64,000 nt of DNA from Pontiella sulfatireligans. Its GTDB lineage: Bacteria; Verrucomicrobiota; Kiritimatiellia; Kiritimatiellales; Pontiellaceae. Of the stretch, positions 51,665-62,104 are shown one piece after another. The stretch covers positions 186,001-250,000 of the forward strand of contig NZ_CAAHFH010000002.1 of assembly GCF_900890705.1 (NCBI RefSeq), in the 5' to 3' direction. A program made the translations under genes and the position numbers. Within the stretch, counting starts at the first letter, position 1. Every line of letters begins with the position of its first letter. The notes under the pieces are model-generated. The model was not told where the DNA came from, made no database searches, and was given only the letters and a program-made list of their open reading frames with translations.

Positions 51665-52147
51665 TCACTTATTCGGAGCGGAAGAGAGGCCTGCCTTGGA
51701 TAGTGTTTCAAGCAGATGCTCCACTTGGGAGTTCGACGCTTGTTCCCGCTCAATCAAAGAGGAGGCCCGCCGTCTCAGCGCAGTTTGGTTCTTTCGCACC
51801 GTTTTATTGAATTCCTCAAGGGTTATGTGCCCTTGGTCGTATAAGATCCGGCTCCGCAGAATCGATCGCTGCGCAAATTCATAGGCCCCCTTCAATTCCT
51901 TCGGAATGACGAGATGCCCCAGTGTATGCTGCAGGCGTTGCTGTTCACTTTCGGGAAAAACCGACAACGCGACGGTAAACGTGTTCGTGCTATCCGGTCG
52001 CTGAAAGAGAATCTGTTTAGCCTTCACCTCTACCGGAACCGCATAAACCACATTCCCCGCCAGATTGGTCCACCCCGGCGCCTCGGCAAAAGCCGCAACG
52101 GCCATACAGAGCACCAAACCGGCAATAGATTGTTTCCTGCTCATCAT
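51665..52147 (-). CDS. Small secreted protein with SLA1/SHD1-like domain
   Basis: 160 residues. Signal peptide (about 1-22, AFA). Residues 25-70 (WTNLAGNVVYAVPVEVKAKQ..QRPDSTNTFTVALSVFPESEQ) resemble the SHD1/SLA1 homology domain common in PVC secreted proteins. The rest is a charged helix (about 80-150). GGAGA before the ATG. Last gene of the surface-protein run, 18 bp after the PEP-CTERM gene. Function unknown. Confidence 0.72.
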   Translation of the reverse strand: MMSRKQSIAGLVLCMAVAAFAEAPGWTNLAGNVVYAVPVEVKAKQILFQRPDSTNTFTVALSVFPESEQQRLQHTLGHLVIPKELKGAYEFAQRSILRSRILYDQGHITLEEFNKTVRKNQTALRRRASSLIEREQASNSQVEHLLETLSKAGLSSAPNK

Positions 52148-52165
52148 ACTGTTCTCCGAGGTTCT

Positions 52166-52912
52166 TCAGACGTAAAACCGGCGTTTAACAAATAGCATTC
52201 CGCCGGAACACAGCAACACCAGCGAAATGGCTGCCGGCTCGGGAACCACACCGATTTCGTCAAAATGAAGAGCTTCGTCGTCTTTGGTCGAAAAGCCAAT
52301 GCCTCCGATCTCGGTCAAAAAGGCTAGCGCCCCGGAAACCGTGTTGGTAATAGAAGGCAAATATTCGCTTATATCAATAACGGCCTGAAACTCATAGGTC
52401 TGCTGCTCGGTGTTCCATTCGATGGTATAATCTATGACATTTTCGGTGGCATAGTCAGAGCGCACATAGGTTGTGGCTTCGCCGGAAGTTAAAATAAAGC
52501 CAGCAGCCATTTCATAGTCATCTTCATCCCAAAATGTGCCGGTTTCGATGGTCAACAAGGTTTCGTTTTCGGAGGAAGTGAGAAGGACTGAACCTCCGTC
52601 TTGGTGTAGAACCTTCAGCGAAAGGACCCCCTGTGAAAAACCGACGCTGTCGGCGAATGGACGGTACAGCGTTTGTGCATCGGAAATTTTCCAGTAGTGC
52701 AATCCGGAAAGCTCCTGCAGTCCCACCGTCTCCATCTTACCGCTCACGCCGTTCGTCCAAGCAGAAAAACCACTTCCACCATTTTGACCGTTGTAGAAGG
52801 TATTATTGTTCGCATACATCGCTTCGTCCGCATCGTCATAGGCAACAAAATCAGCATGCGCGCAAACGGAAAGCAACACCCCGGCAGAAAGCAGAAACCC
52901 CAACCGCATCAT
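52166..52912 (-). CDS. PEP-CTERM sorting-domain protein
   Basis: 248 residues. Signal peptide (MMRLGFLLSAGVLLSVCAHA), a beta-rich middle, and a C-terminal VPEPAAISLVLLCSGG membrane segment followed by KRRF: the Pro-Glu-Pro/helix/Arg arrangement recognised by exosortases, which cleave and anchor such proteins. ATG 52912 overlaps the upstream stop (ATGA) and has GGAGGTG before it. The exosortase itself is not in the window. Confidence 0.88.
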   Translation of the reverse strand: MMRLGFLLSAGVLLSVCAHADFVAYDDADEAMYANNNTFYNGQNGGSGFSAWTNGVSGKMETVGLQELSGLHYWKISDAQTLYRPFADSVGFSQGVLSLKVLHQDGGSVLLTSSENETLLTIETGTFWDEDDYEMAAGFILTSGEATTYVRSDYATENVIDYTIEWNTEQQTYEFQAVIDISEYLPSITNTVSGALAFLTEIGGIGFSTKDDEALHFDEIGVVPEPAAISLVLLCSGGMLFVKRRFYV

Positions 52913-53739
52913 TGCACCTCCAACCGGAACATGGCACTGTTCGTTTCCTGCTGGATAAACAGGGTCATATACTGATCCGCTTCCGCATAAAGGAAGCGCT
53001 TGGAAGGTTCACTGTTCGTGGACTGACTAAAACTGGCGTATTCCCACTGATTAGACGAAAGCTGACCCGTTTTCGGCAAGGTATAGGAACGGCCCGGAGC
53101 CGTCATAAAAGCGATCGCAAAGGTGTTGGAACCGACCAGATAAAAATCGCGGATCAGCAAGAGATCGGAACCGTCCACGGGAATGGTTCCGGCAATATAT
53201 TCATCATAGTTGGAGACGCCGTCGTGGTCGAAGTCGTCATTCGGCGAAATATCTTCGATGGCACCGGATTTCCCGGCACTCTCATAATACGGGCTGAGCA
53301 GTTCCTCATATTCATCCACAAACCCATCGTCATCGATATCGCTTCCCACCGCGATCTGAATGCGGACGGCGCCACCGGGCTGTCCGACCGTCGGAAAATC
53401 TCCGCTTTCCGAGGCAACGGCATGCCGGTCGTCTGCATAGTCCAGAATGAGCTCCACAGCATCCCCCGTCTGGGCATACCCTTCACGGTCGGACGTCGCC
53501 ATGGGAATTTCCAGTCGATAGTTGAGTCCGGGATATATACCCGAAACAACAGAGCAGCGGTCCACCTCTTCGCCATCAATCTCCGCAATGAGAACCGCAT
53601 CGTCACCCGAAGAATACGCAACGCCCCGAAAATTCTGGACCTCGCCGTAGATGGTAAACGAAGGAAGAGGGATGCACTGGGCGTCCGCCGAAAAGCAGCA
53701 ACCCAGAAGAAAGAGAACCGAAATGCGTAGGCTGTTCAT
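52909..53739 (-). CDS. Secreted protein with EF-hand/thrombospondin-3-like repeats
   Basis: 276 residues. Signal peptide (about 1-20). Middle region (about 125-185) with GSDIDDDGFVDEYEELLSP and NDDFDHDGVSNYDEYIAGT, two DxDxDG calcium-type loops spaced as in dockerin/TSP3-like repeats. The C-terminal beta segment (SYTLPKTGQLSSNQWEYASF) is of the closing-domain type seen in other secreted proteins here. Translationally coupled to the PEP-CTERM gene downstream; AGGAAAA before the start. Confidence 0.78.
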   Translation of the reverse strand: MNSLRISVLFLLGCCFSADAQCIPLPSFTIYGEVQNFRGVAYSSGDDAVLIAEIDGEEVDRCSVVSGIYPGLNYRLEIPMATSDREGYAQTGDAVELILDYADDRHAVASESGDFPTVGQPGGAVRIQIAVGSDIDDDGFVDEYEELLSPYYESAGKSGAIEDISPNDDFDHDGVSNYDEYIAGTIPVDGSDLLLIRDFYLVGSNTFAIAFMTAPGRSYTLPKTGQLSSNQWEYASFSQSTNSEPSKRFLYAEADQYMTLFIQQETNSAMFRLEVQ

Positions 53740-53750
53740 AATTTTTCCTG

Positions 53751-56700
53751 TCAGTTTCCTGAAGTGGAGTAGGTTTCGAATCCGATTTTAATGTCCGTAA
53801 TGGGAATCTGGGATGTGCTGCCGGATTTCTTCGTTCCGTGGATCAGCGCGTCGAGCGCGTATTCGCGGTCGGCGTGCAGGGAGCCGGCGGGAATAATGAG
53901 AAGCCACCTCGTGTTCCAAACCGACCGACCAACGAGGCGCGTATTGGAAATCATGTCAAGATCCGCAGAATCCTGATCGGTATAGACACGCATCGACGGA
54001 TAGCGCCGAATCGTGGCCATGGGCTCATCATTGCCCAAGCAGTTGTCGTAAAGCGAGGTCCAGTCCTGCTCGTCGAGATTTTCTCCGCTAAACGAGAATG
54101 GAGCGGGAATCACCTGATCCACCACGCTGTAGCCGAACGTGTTTCCGCCGTCCGAGGAAGGCGAGCGCATCATATCGAGGCCGACCGGAATGAGGTAGGC
54201 CTGCGGTTCACTGCTCAGGACACCGTCCGAACCATCCACCGTCATGTTGTAGCCAGTAATCTTGACGCCGACTTTGTAGATGCGGGTGGCGTAATAGGAG
54301 GAGTTGAAGGCCTGATCCTGCGAAGCCAGCGGGCGCCCGAAGACGTTTTCGGCAAAGTTGATGGCCGTGCGGAACGGAATCACCAGCCCCGGCTCCTGCG
54401 CCTCAAGGCCGCTCGTGCTGTTGAACGGCAGGCAAAAACTGCGGAACGCGTCGTATTCCAGCAGATCGTCGACCACATAGCTGTCCAGCGTATCTGCCCA
54501 TGCCGCCTTCCCATCGGACCCGCTCGGAATGCGGAAGCAACCCTGCCGCAATGAAGTCCATTTGGATTCGATCTGCGCGTTATTGATGCCTAGGCGCGGC
54601 TCCAGCACCAGCCAGTTTTGCTGGAGCTGGGCGAGGATATCGGCCAATCCGCCGTCGCCGTAAAGGCCGCCGAGCTGCGGGATGCCGTCTTCGCCGATAT
54701 GCCCGAGGGAGCGGGTTCCGACAATTTCGCGGAAAATGGAATCGGGTTCGTAGACATCGTCGAGGTTGAGCGCGGTTTCATAGTCATAGGCCTTGGCGGC
54801 GAGATAGGTATATTTTTTCGCCAGATCAAACGCATTGGAATATTTGGCCAGCGCCTCGTTGCGGAACGTGCGGAAGGCCATATCCTGATAGCGCCCGGCG
54901 GCAATGCGGTTGACGGCCTGCTTGCGCAGCCGCTCGCGTTTCGACTGCAGCGCCTCTCCGCTGGCCTGAATGGTCAGGAAAGCTTCCTGCGCATTGACAA
55001 ATTTTGCGTAGGCGGACTCGACCGTTGCAAGGTGCTCCTCAACCTTCGTGCACTGCTCGACCACTTCCAAATGTTCTTCCTTATACTCAACAGCAACCTC
55101 CACGACTGATTTGAAAAGTTTTGTAACGTACTCCAATATCTTAACAATTTTCTCGTGAGTCTCTTTCCGAGCTGTTTTCACTTTGGCGGTGTTGGCAATC
55201 TCTGCATCAATCTTTCGGGCTGTAGAGTATTCAAATTCCGCCAGTTGGCGAAATCCTTCCATTACCGCTTTGGCAGTCGCCTGATCCCTCAAGCGCTGGG
55301 CTTCTGTACTAGTGGCCAGAAGCTCGCCAGTCGAAAAACTCAAACTCCCACCTAGAGCGACAATTTCTTTCATAGAAATAGATGCCGTGTCTGCATCGCT
55401 GAAAAGACTACGAAGCGTGGAAATATCGACTTCCGACCCGCTCCCTCCCAGCTCAAGGGTGGAAGTACCCAACTCTAAGAGAGCGCTAATGATTTCGGTG
55501 GTGATCTTGGTGGAAGCGATATTCGCTTTCAGCTCCAGAATCTCCACTTCTGCTTCATATTCGTCTTCGGCATGTTCGAGGGAAATAACAGCCTCGATGA
55601 AACTGCCGTAAGCGGCCTGCAGGCTGCCCTGGGCGCGACGGGTGCCGGTGATGTCGGCTGGTTTTTGAACTATGCCGTTCGGATTAAAGGCGAGTTCAAA
55701 GGTATAGGTGTGCTCTTCATCGGCAGAAAGCCCGTCCACCTCGTACGAAACAACTTCGAGCTCATCGTCTTCGAATTCTTCGAGTCCGTATTGCTCAAGA
55801 TCCATCCACATGTAGTGGTAGAGGTCGGGCCCGCTGTAGTCTTCGTCATAGGTTCCGCCAGCGCCAATGTCGTCATCGAAGGGATATCCATAGATGGCGA
55901 TCAGCTGCTGGTTAAACGCCGCCTCTTCATTTGCGAGATCCTGCGTCAGGTTATAGGAACTCTGGTTTTGCTGACGCAGGAGACGGGTGATTCCCTGCGC
56001 CCGGTCCAGAAGCACTTCCGCATTATCAAGCGCCGTTTCGGCCCGCTCGTAAATCTGTTCAAAATGGCTTTTGCCATCGGCGAGTTCGGCGGGGTCGATA
56101 TCGAACGGGATGGCCCCGCTGGAGAGACCGAGCGGCGTCATGCCGGCATCCGCTTCGTCAACGGCCCGCTGGAGGCTCTTCATGGCGGAAGCAATCTCTT
56201 CGAGTCCGGCGGCGGTGGAGCGGTCAATCCGCAGGATACCGTCGTCCACATAGTTGGTGCTGACGGCCGGATCTTCGGGCAGCAGGGAGTTGGCGGCGAC
56301 CCAGTTGTAAAGCGCCATCTGCCCGGCGCGTGAGCCCCACTCCCCGTAACCGAAGGCGCGGGTAGCGTCTTCATCCATGTAGCCGTAAAGCGCTTCCCCG
56401 TCGTTTTCAACGAATGTTTTTTCGGTGGTGCGTTTGACAATGTCGATACCGGTGCGCACGAGCGCCGCGGCGGTTTCGGCGAATTTTTCTTCGTCGTAAT
56501 AGTCCACATCCACGGTGGCATCACCGACCGTCAGAGAGGAAATGGAAGGTGTGCCCCAGCTGAAATAGGGATTGCGCATGAGGCGGTAATAATTGTAGAG
56601 CGCGGAAAGATAATGTCCCCAAGCATCGCCGTGCCCCTGCGGATAAAACCCGGCGGCCTGCTCGGCATCGATGACGGCGCTATCCGTTCCCACGATCTGG

Positions 56701-59700
56701 TAATTCACCGCATAGGCCACTTCACCGGCCGTTTCGCCTTTGGTGAAGTTCCAGTATAGTCGATTATAGGTGGGCGAGAGCTGAACGTTCGGCGCCAGAC
56801 TATCGGCCCGCCCGCGCAACAGGGCGAGCTCTTCGTCGCGCAAATTCGAAACAAGATTGTCGAAACAGAAAAGCGAGGAGTAGATTGCGCCGTAATCGAC
56901 CGAACCAAACGCCAGTCCATCGGAATTTACAAAATCGGAGCCGAACCCGATGGTGGGATCCATCGCGTCGGCATACGCTTCGTTGCCCAACAACACATAG
57001 AGGTCGTTAAGCCGGGTTGCGGCGAGCATAAGCTGCTGGTTGGCGGCGATATTGTTGGTGCTCAGGCGAAGGCTTTTGGATTCGGCTTCGTCGAGAATGG
57101 TTTCGTAGAGCTCTATCAAACCGATCTCGTCCAGATTGTCCTGCGAGAGCGTCACCGGAATAGTGTACGGGCCTCCCGCCTGCTGAATCATGGAAACATA
57201 TGATTCGGCGGCATTGTTGTACAGATCCTGCATGCGCTGGGTGAAGGGCGTAATGTTGTTGAGGGTTCGCTCCACCCAGCCCTCAGCCAGCGTGGGGCCG
57301 ATCCAGTCCGACCACTGATCCCCCGCGACGCCATATACGGGCGAGTTGGTGGTGGCACGATAGCGGGCGACAAAGAATTTATTGATCATGTCGCTGAGGG
57401 TGTCGTCCTCGCCGCCGACCGTGAAACGGGTCAACCCCTCTTCTTTCTTATGCAGCGTGTAGGCGGCATAGTTGGTCGAGGTTGTTCCATCCAACTCGGG
57501 TTCGTGCCACCGCCATTCGAACTCGAAATCATTAGCGGTTCCGGCAAACGCCTCGGTGTAGACCACATCCAGCTGATCACTGAGCAGATTGTTGGAATCC
57601 TCAACCGTCAGGATCGAGCCGGTATAGAGATTCGTCGTGAGTTCAATCATGTGGAAGGTAACGATATCGCCGGCATTGACGCCGGAATTTTCGTTCCGGC
57701 TATCGTTTTCAACGAGAACCACCCGGCCGGTTGCCGTCCCGAGGTTCACGAGCGCATAATGATCGGCCGCGATGGAATCCATCACTGTAACTTCATCGCT
57801 ACCGGTGGAAGAACTGTCGTAGGGCGAATCGGGATACGCATCCGCCACGGATGAATAGTCCGTAACAACCGCCGTCGAGAGATAGCCGAACGGAAGGTTT
57901 TCCACGGCCTCTATCCAGAGCTCATTGGTTGAGAGCCCTTTGATCGTCTCTTTCTCTTCTGCGTTGAGCAGGTTAAGCTGGAGATAGGTGAGGCCTCCGC
58001 TGTGTTCGACGCGTTCCCCCTTCAGCTTAAGCGACTTACCGTCCGAAGCGTAGGGATCGTAGTAAAAACGGTCGCCGACGGTCGGCGGCATGCCGTAAAA
58101 ATAGGAGTATCCGTTTTTGGTGTAGGCGGTTTTTCCGTTTTCAAAACCGTATTCATCCATGAACGTGCCCTCGACCTCCAGCTTGACGCCGCGCGTCTGT
58201 GTCGGATCAAAAAGAACAACGGGAGCGTTGGTAATATCGGACTGATAGACAATGGTCAGGCTTTTAGCATCCCACACATCCGGCAGGTCATCGACCGCTG
58301 CAGTAAGGGTCTGGCCGATGTCCAGCTTGGCGGATGTTTCCAGCCAATCAATCGTCCAGTCCCAGGCCACGGGATCGGCATCGTTCTCGCCTCCTCCCAG
58401 CCAAGCCACGGCTTCGCCCAGCCCAGGCTGGGGGTCCATCTTGGGAAAGTAAAAACTTTCCTGCATGGGATAATAGTTATGCATCGTCAGCAAACCGGCG
58501 TTTTTAGCCCACACACGTCCGCTGCGGTCCTTATAGCCCGGACAATAGGACGCATCCTCATAACCGGATGTTTCCCAATAGGTTTCAAGCACCCAGGGAT
58601 TCTCAAGATAGTCGAGCGGATGCGGACCGGGAACGACGGTTCCGAAGGTCATGGTGTCGGAAAAATCGGAATAGAAGCAATTGGTGCGAACCACGGAATA
58701 AAGCTGCATGGAGGGGTGCCCGTCGTCCGGATCACTGTATTGAACAATCACGTATGGCTCGGAAGAGTCGTCGGTATTCAGATCGTTGCGCAACGCGTGG
58801 ACCACATAGCCCCCGTATGAATCCTGCAACAAGAAGGCATGTTCTTCGTTGGGGTTGTAGCCGGGCTCATCCGGATCGTTCTGGAAATAGATCTCCGGCT
58901 CTTCGTCGTTTTCGGTGTAAAGAATGCCGTCGTCGATACAGGGGGCGCCGGGCAGAATCCAGTTGGCCTCGTGAATGATTCCCTGCAACCCGCCAACCTG
59001 ATCGTACGCTAAAGAAGCAACCGAGCTGCCGGCGATATCGTCATCAAAATTATAGCAAAGGCGCAACCCGGACTCGCTGCCCGAAAGGGCTTTAAACCTG
59101 GTGTCGCGGACCTCGTCCTGCGTACGTGCGGAACTCCAGATACGGAATTCGTCGAGTTGTCCGTCAAACGATCCCGAACTGGCATCGTTGTTGTATTTTC
59201 CGAAGAAACAGTCGCCCAGCGTGTTCGATAGCAGCGGCACATTGGAAAGCGTATTGTCCGACTCTCCGTTGATGTAAACGCGGACCTTCCCCTCGTCGTA
59301 GGTCAACGCCACATGATTCCAGTTCGAAAGTTCTATGGAACGACTTGTCGTCAATTGGTACTGAACGCCATCTCCGGTGTAGATTTCAAATTTAAAGTGG
59401 CGGGAACTGCTGTTTGAATCGCCTCGGTAAATGCCCTGGATACCCGCAGTCTTTTCGCTTTCCGAATCGAAGAAAGAAAAAATCCGCCCCCAATTGTCTT
59501 CGGCGCTGTGAGGTTTGATCCAGAACTCAACCGTATATTCGCCGCCGGCAAACCATGCGCCGCCCGGAACGGACATATAGGAATCAACCGAATCGGAAAA
59601 GTCGAGAGCGACACCGGTTTTATAGGCGGAAAACCCTTCGGAACCGAGCTGGCTGCAGAGCGCGATTTCCGGAGTGCTATGACTCTCAGCAGTCGGCCAC

Positions 59701-62048
59701 GCAAACGCATATTTCTGCACCCATGCGGGGAACCAGACGGGCTCGGGCATGTCGTCCTGCTCAACCGCGTGCGCCCACCAGATTTCAAGCGAATCGTCGG
59801 CGTCTTTGGTGTCGTTGATCCCGAAAATATAGGATTCCGCACCGCTCCCCGTGGATCCATCTTCCAAATCGATGGACTCGACACTGTTGCTTTCGACCAG
59901 ATCGCCGGGTGCAGTATAAAGATCCTGCGCATAGTTATCGCCGGAAACCGGCGAATAAAGATATGGATAATAGGCACTGAAACCGTCCATGTCGCACAGG
60001 CCGACAGCCCCCGGCTCGGCACGCACGGCATTCACCATCGCAGCGTGATGTTCGTTGCCACTGTGATCCTGCAAAAGACGGCCCAGACTGTTTTCCACGG
60101 GATAATAAGCAACCAATCCCGAACAATCGGTTGCTTCATGAAGGAATCCGCCCATGTTGTCGGAAATCTGATCTGCGGCACGGGCCGTATTCCAAATACG
60201 AATATCATCCCAGAATCCATTATAGGCGCTGCCGGTGTCATCCGCACCGATGACGACGGTGTGAAGCGAGGCATCGTGCCGGCGCGGACTGGTATTCGTG
60301 ATGCACTCGCAGCATTCGCCGTTCAAATAAATTCCGAAAGCTTGCGTAGCTTCATCATAAACAAGGGCAATATGGTTCCATTCGTCCAATTCAACCCGAT
60401 CAGATTCCACCGTCACACAGTCGTCTTCCGCACTTCCGATTCCCATACTTCCGATAATTTGATGGTTGCTGTATTCGATGGCGAAATCGAGCAGCTCGTC
60501 GTCGACACATTCGGAACCGGCCAACCGCTGGGAACCTTTGCCGCTCACATTGACCCACCCCTCCACAGTAAAGGATCCGTAGAAGTTGGAGATTCCCGTA
60601 TCCACATAGGCATCGCCCTCAAACTCCAGCGCAACAGAGGTGGTAAGAGGCGTTACCTCGGTACCGACCGGCCAAACATTGGGTGTGAGATCGAATTCCG
60701 GCAGATCACGCCAAACAGAATTCACGGGAATAAACCAGACGTTGTCGTCGTCGTTGCAATCGGTTCCGGTCAGTTTAAGCAACGCGTATCCTTCATTATC
60801 CGTATAAAACGTATTGTCGCTGACCGTTGCACAGCCTGAAGGTTCTTGATATTCCTGCAGCTCCACCACATAATCATCCGGGATCGTGACTTCCATTCCA
60901 TAGTTGCCCTCCACGTTGCCGCGGACAAAGCGTTGGGCGTCTTCGGGCCAGTCGCAGTCGTAATGGAGCACTTCAAAGGGCCAGTCGCTGCCCATAAAAT
61001 CCGTCATTTCCCAGTAAACTTCAATCTTCCACCCCTCACCGGTCGAACGGCGGATGGCATACACAAAATTATTTTTCGGGCTGTAGCTGTGATCCCCGCT
61101 GTGCTGATAGGCATAGGCCCCGATGTCATCCAGCCCCTCGAGCCCAGCGGTCACATTGGCCACCAGATCATTGGTGTTATAGCCGTCGCCGGTCGGCAGA
61201 AGCTGTTTTCCAATTTCGCCGGTGACGGTTTCAATATCCGGTTCGCTGACTTCCAGTACAATGGTCCCCAGACAATCGGAATAAGCGCCCGTCGAGTAAT
61301 ACGCCAGCACAACGCGCCCCTCCACGCCACCGACGGCATTGAGCAACTGGGTGGACTGGTCGAAATAGAGTCCCCTCGAAATGGTCTCAGTAACCGTTTC
61401 TGCCCCACCAGGATAATTGGTGGTGGTTGACACCACTGGTTCGAGAACGCTCGAAGAACCAAACAACTGGAAAAATTTTCCGTTCAGGTTAATGGCCGGC
61501 GAATTATAGGGGGCATCGGTCCAGAAAATACGGTACGGTTTGCTGTGGCTGGTGTCGGCTACTTGATAGGTGTGTGTGTCGGCGGTTCCATCAGTAAAAA
61601 TCCAAGGAATAACGATGGCTCCGCCTTCGGAAAAGTAGAGTTTCTGCTCTCCGTCAGACTCGGCAATAAAGGTGGCATTGGAATTATAACTGACCAGATT
61701 TTTAAGTGCGGCCTGGGTTGCTTTCCAATCCACGGTACCTTGGGGCGGTTCAACGGCATCGGCGAGGTAATATTCAGGTTTCAGGTGTTCAATCGGGCAG
61801 CCGATCTGCGATTCATATAATTTGTATTTAGCGGTTTGAGGGAGTGCACCATTGGTGCAAGTTGCCGACCCGCTGCCCATCAACTCGGCGGAGCGGTTGT
61901 TGGTAGCGGACCAAGTGGATGAGGTGGAGCTGTTGTAGATGGGGAATGCGGCGGGCGCCGTCATGCTGTACCCGCCATGGGAGGCGGCCAACAGGGTTGA
62001 CGCGCCGCAACTTAGCCCAATGCTTAACAGGATAATGTTCTGTTTCAT
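53751..62048 (-). CDS. Giant LamG-domain secreted protein (2765 aa)
   Basis: From ATG 62048 (AGGTGG ribosome site) a signal peptide (MKQNIILLSIGLSCGASTLLAA) leads a 2765-residue exported protein. Two LamG/concanavalin-type modules are visible, at about 470-650 (YVDTGISNFYGSFTVEGWVN) and about 800-985 (YMSVPGGAWFAGGEYTVEFW). Beta-rich, Asp/Tyr-rich sequence follows, and a long alpha-helical, coiled-coil-prone region lies in about 1900-2480 (ALDNAEVLLDRAQGITRLLR, and further charged Ala/Glu/Lys-rich helices), before a beta-type C-terminus. The LamG modules suggest glycan or protein binding; the helical part suggests a stalk. I do not recognise a catalytic domain. It lies 56 bp downstream of the 62105-63208 gene and 11 bp before the next, within one operon. 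Confidence 0.85.
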   Translation of the reverse strand: MKQNIILLSIGLSCGASTLLAASHGGYSMTAPAAFPIYNSSTSSTWSATNNRSAELMGSGSATCTNGALPQTAKYKLYESQIGCPIEHLKPEYYLADAVEPPQGTVDWKATQAALKNLVSYNSNATFIAESDGEQKLYFSEGGAIVIPWIFTDGTADTHTYQVADTSHSKPYRIFWTDAPYNSPAINLNGKFFQLFGSSSVLEPVVSTTTNYPGGAETVTETISRGLYFDQSTQLLNAVGGVEGRVVLAYYSTGAYSDCLGTIVLEVSEPDIETVTGEIGKQLLPTGDGYNTNDLVANVTAGLEGLDDIGAYAYQHSGDHSYSPKNNFVYAIRRSTGEGWKIEVYWEMTDFMGSDWPFEVLHYDCDWPEDAQRFVRGNVEGNYGMEVTIPDDYVVELQEYQEPSGCATVSDNTFYTDNEGYALLKLTGTDCNDDDNVWFIPVNSVWRDLPEFDLTPNVWPVGTEVTPLTTSVALEFEGDAYVDTGISNFYGSFTVEGWVNVSGKGSQRLAGSECVDDELLDFAIEYSNHQIIGSMGIGSAEDDCVTVESDRVELDEWNHIALVYDEATQAFGIYLNGECCECITNTSPRRHDASLHTVVIGADDTGSAYNGFWDDIRIWNTARAADQISDNMGGFLHEATDCSGLVAYYPVENSLGRLLQDHSGNEHHAAMVNAVRAEPGAVGLCDMDGFSAYYPYLYSPVSGDNYAQDLYTAPGDLVESNSVESIDLEDGSTGSGAESYIFGINDTKDADDSLEIWWAHAVEQDDMPEPVWFPAWVQKYAFAWPTAESHSTPEIALCSQLGSEGFSAYKTGVALDFSDSVDSYMSVPGGAWFAGGEYTVEFWIKPHSAEDNWGRIFSFFDSESEKTAGIQGIYRGDSNSSSRHFKFEIYTGDGVQYQLTTSRSIELSNWNHVALTYDEGKVRVYINGESDNTLSNVPLLSNTLGDCFFGKYNNDASSGSFDGQLDEFRIWSSARTQDEVRDTRFKALSGSESGLRLCYNFDDDIAGSSVASLAYDQVGGLQGIIHEANWILPGAPCIDDGILYTENDEEPEIYFQNDPDEPGYNPNEEHAFLLQDSYGGYVVHALRNDLNTDDSSEPYVIVQYSDPDDGHPSMQLYSVVRTNCFYSDFSDTMTFGTVVPGPHPLDYLENPWVLETYWETSGYEDASYCPGYKDRSGRVWAKNAGLLTMHNYYPMQESFYFPKMDPQPGLGEAVAWLGGGENDADPVAWDWTIDWLETSAKLDIGQTLTAAVDDLPDVWDAKSLTIVYQSDITNAPVVLFDPTQTRGVKLEVEGTFMDEYGFENGKTAYTKNGYSYFYGMPPTVGDRFYYDPYASDGKSLKLKGERVEHSGGLTYLQLNLLNAEEKETIKGLSTNELWIEAVENLPFGYLSTAVVTDYSSVADAYPDSPYDSSSTGSDEVTVMDSIAADHYALVNLGTATGRVVLVENDSRNENSGVNAGDIVTFHMIELTTNLYTGSILTVEDSNNLLSDQLDVVYTEAFAGTANDFEFEWRWHEPELDGTTSTNYAAYTLHKKEEGLTRFTVGGEDDTLSDMINKFFVARYRATTNSPVYGVAGDQWSDWIGPTLAEGWVERTLNNITPFTQRMQDLYNNAAESYVSMIQQAGGPYTIPVTLSQDNLDEIGLIELYETILDEAESKSLRLSTNNIAANQQLMLAATRLNDLYVLLGNEAYADAMDPTIGFGSDFVNSDGLAFGSVDYGAIYSSLFCFDNLVSNLRDEELALLRGRADSLAPNVQLSPTYNRLYWNFTKGETAGEVAYAVNYQIVGTDSAVIDAEQAAGFYPQGHGDAWGHYLSALYNYYRLMRNPYFSWGTPSISSLTVGDATVDVDYYDEEKFAETAAALVRTGIDIVKRTTEKTFVENDGEALYGYMDEDATRAFGYGEWGSRAGQMALYNWVAANSLLPEDPAVSTNYVDDGILRIDRSTAAGLEEIASAMKSLQRAVDEADAGMTPLGLSSGAIPFDIDPAELADGKSHFEQIYERAETALDNAEVLLDRAQGITRLLRQQNQSSYNLTQDLANEEAAFNQQLIAIYGYPFDDDIGAGGTYDEDYSGPDLYHYMWMDLEQYGLEEFEDDELEVVSYEVDGLSADEEHTYTFELAFNPNGIVQKPADITGTRRAQGSLQAAYGSFIEAVISLEHAEDEYEAEVEILELKANIASTKITTEIISALLELGTSTLELGGSGSEVDISTLRSLFSDADTASISMKEIVALGGSLSFSTGELLATSTEAQRLRDQATAKAVMEGFRQLAEFEYSTARKIDAEIANTAKVKTARKETHEKIVKILEYVTKLFKSVVEVAVEYKEEHLEVVEQCTKVEEHLATVESAYAKFVNAQEAFLTIQASGEALQSKRERLRKQAVNRIAAGRYQDMAFRTFRNEALAKYSNAFDLAKKYTYLAAKAYDYETALNLDDVYEPDSIFREIVGTRSLGHIGEDGIPQLGGLYGDGGLADILAQLQQNWLVLEPRLGINNAQIESKWTSLRQGCFRIPSGSDGKAAWADTLDSYVVDDLLEYDAFRSFCLPFNSTSGLEAQEPGLVIPFRTAINFAENVFGRPLASQDQAFNSSYYATRIYKVGVKITGYNMTVDGSDGVLSSEPQAYLIPVGLDMMRSPSSDGGNTFGYSVVDQVIPAPFSFSGENLDEQDWTSLYDNCLGNDEPMATIRRYPSMRVYTDQDSADLDMISNTRLVGRSVWNTRWLLIIPAGSLHADREYALDALIHGTKKSGSTSQIPITDIKIGFETYSTSGN

Positions 62049-62104
62049 ATTTCCACCTGATCTCAAATTTTTGCTTCTAATGCGGCTCTTCTATTCAGAA
62101 GAGG

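Noticed and set aside
52633..53730. Plus-strand open frame of 365 codons opposite two secreted-protein genes
   Set aside because: Spans two minus-strand genes with good ribosome sites and coupled starts; composition is that of a shadow.
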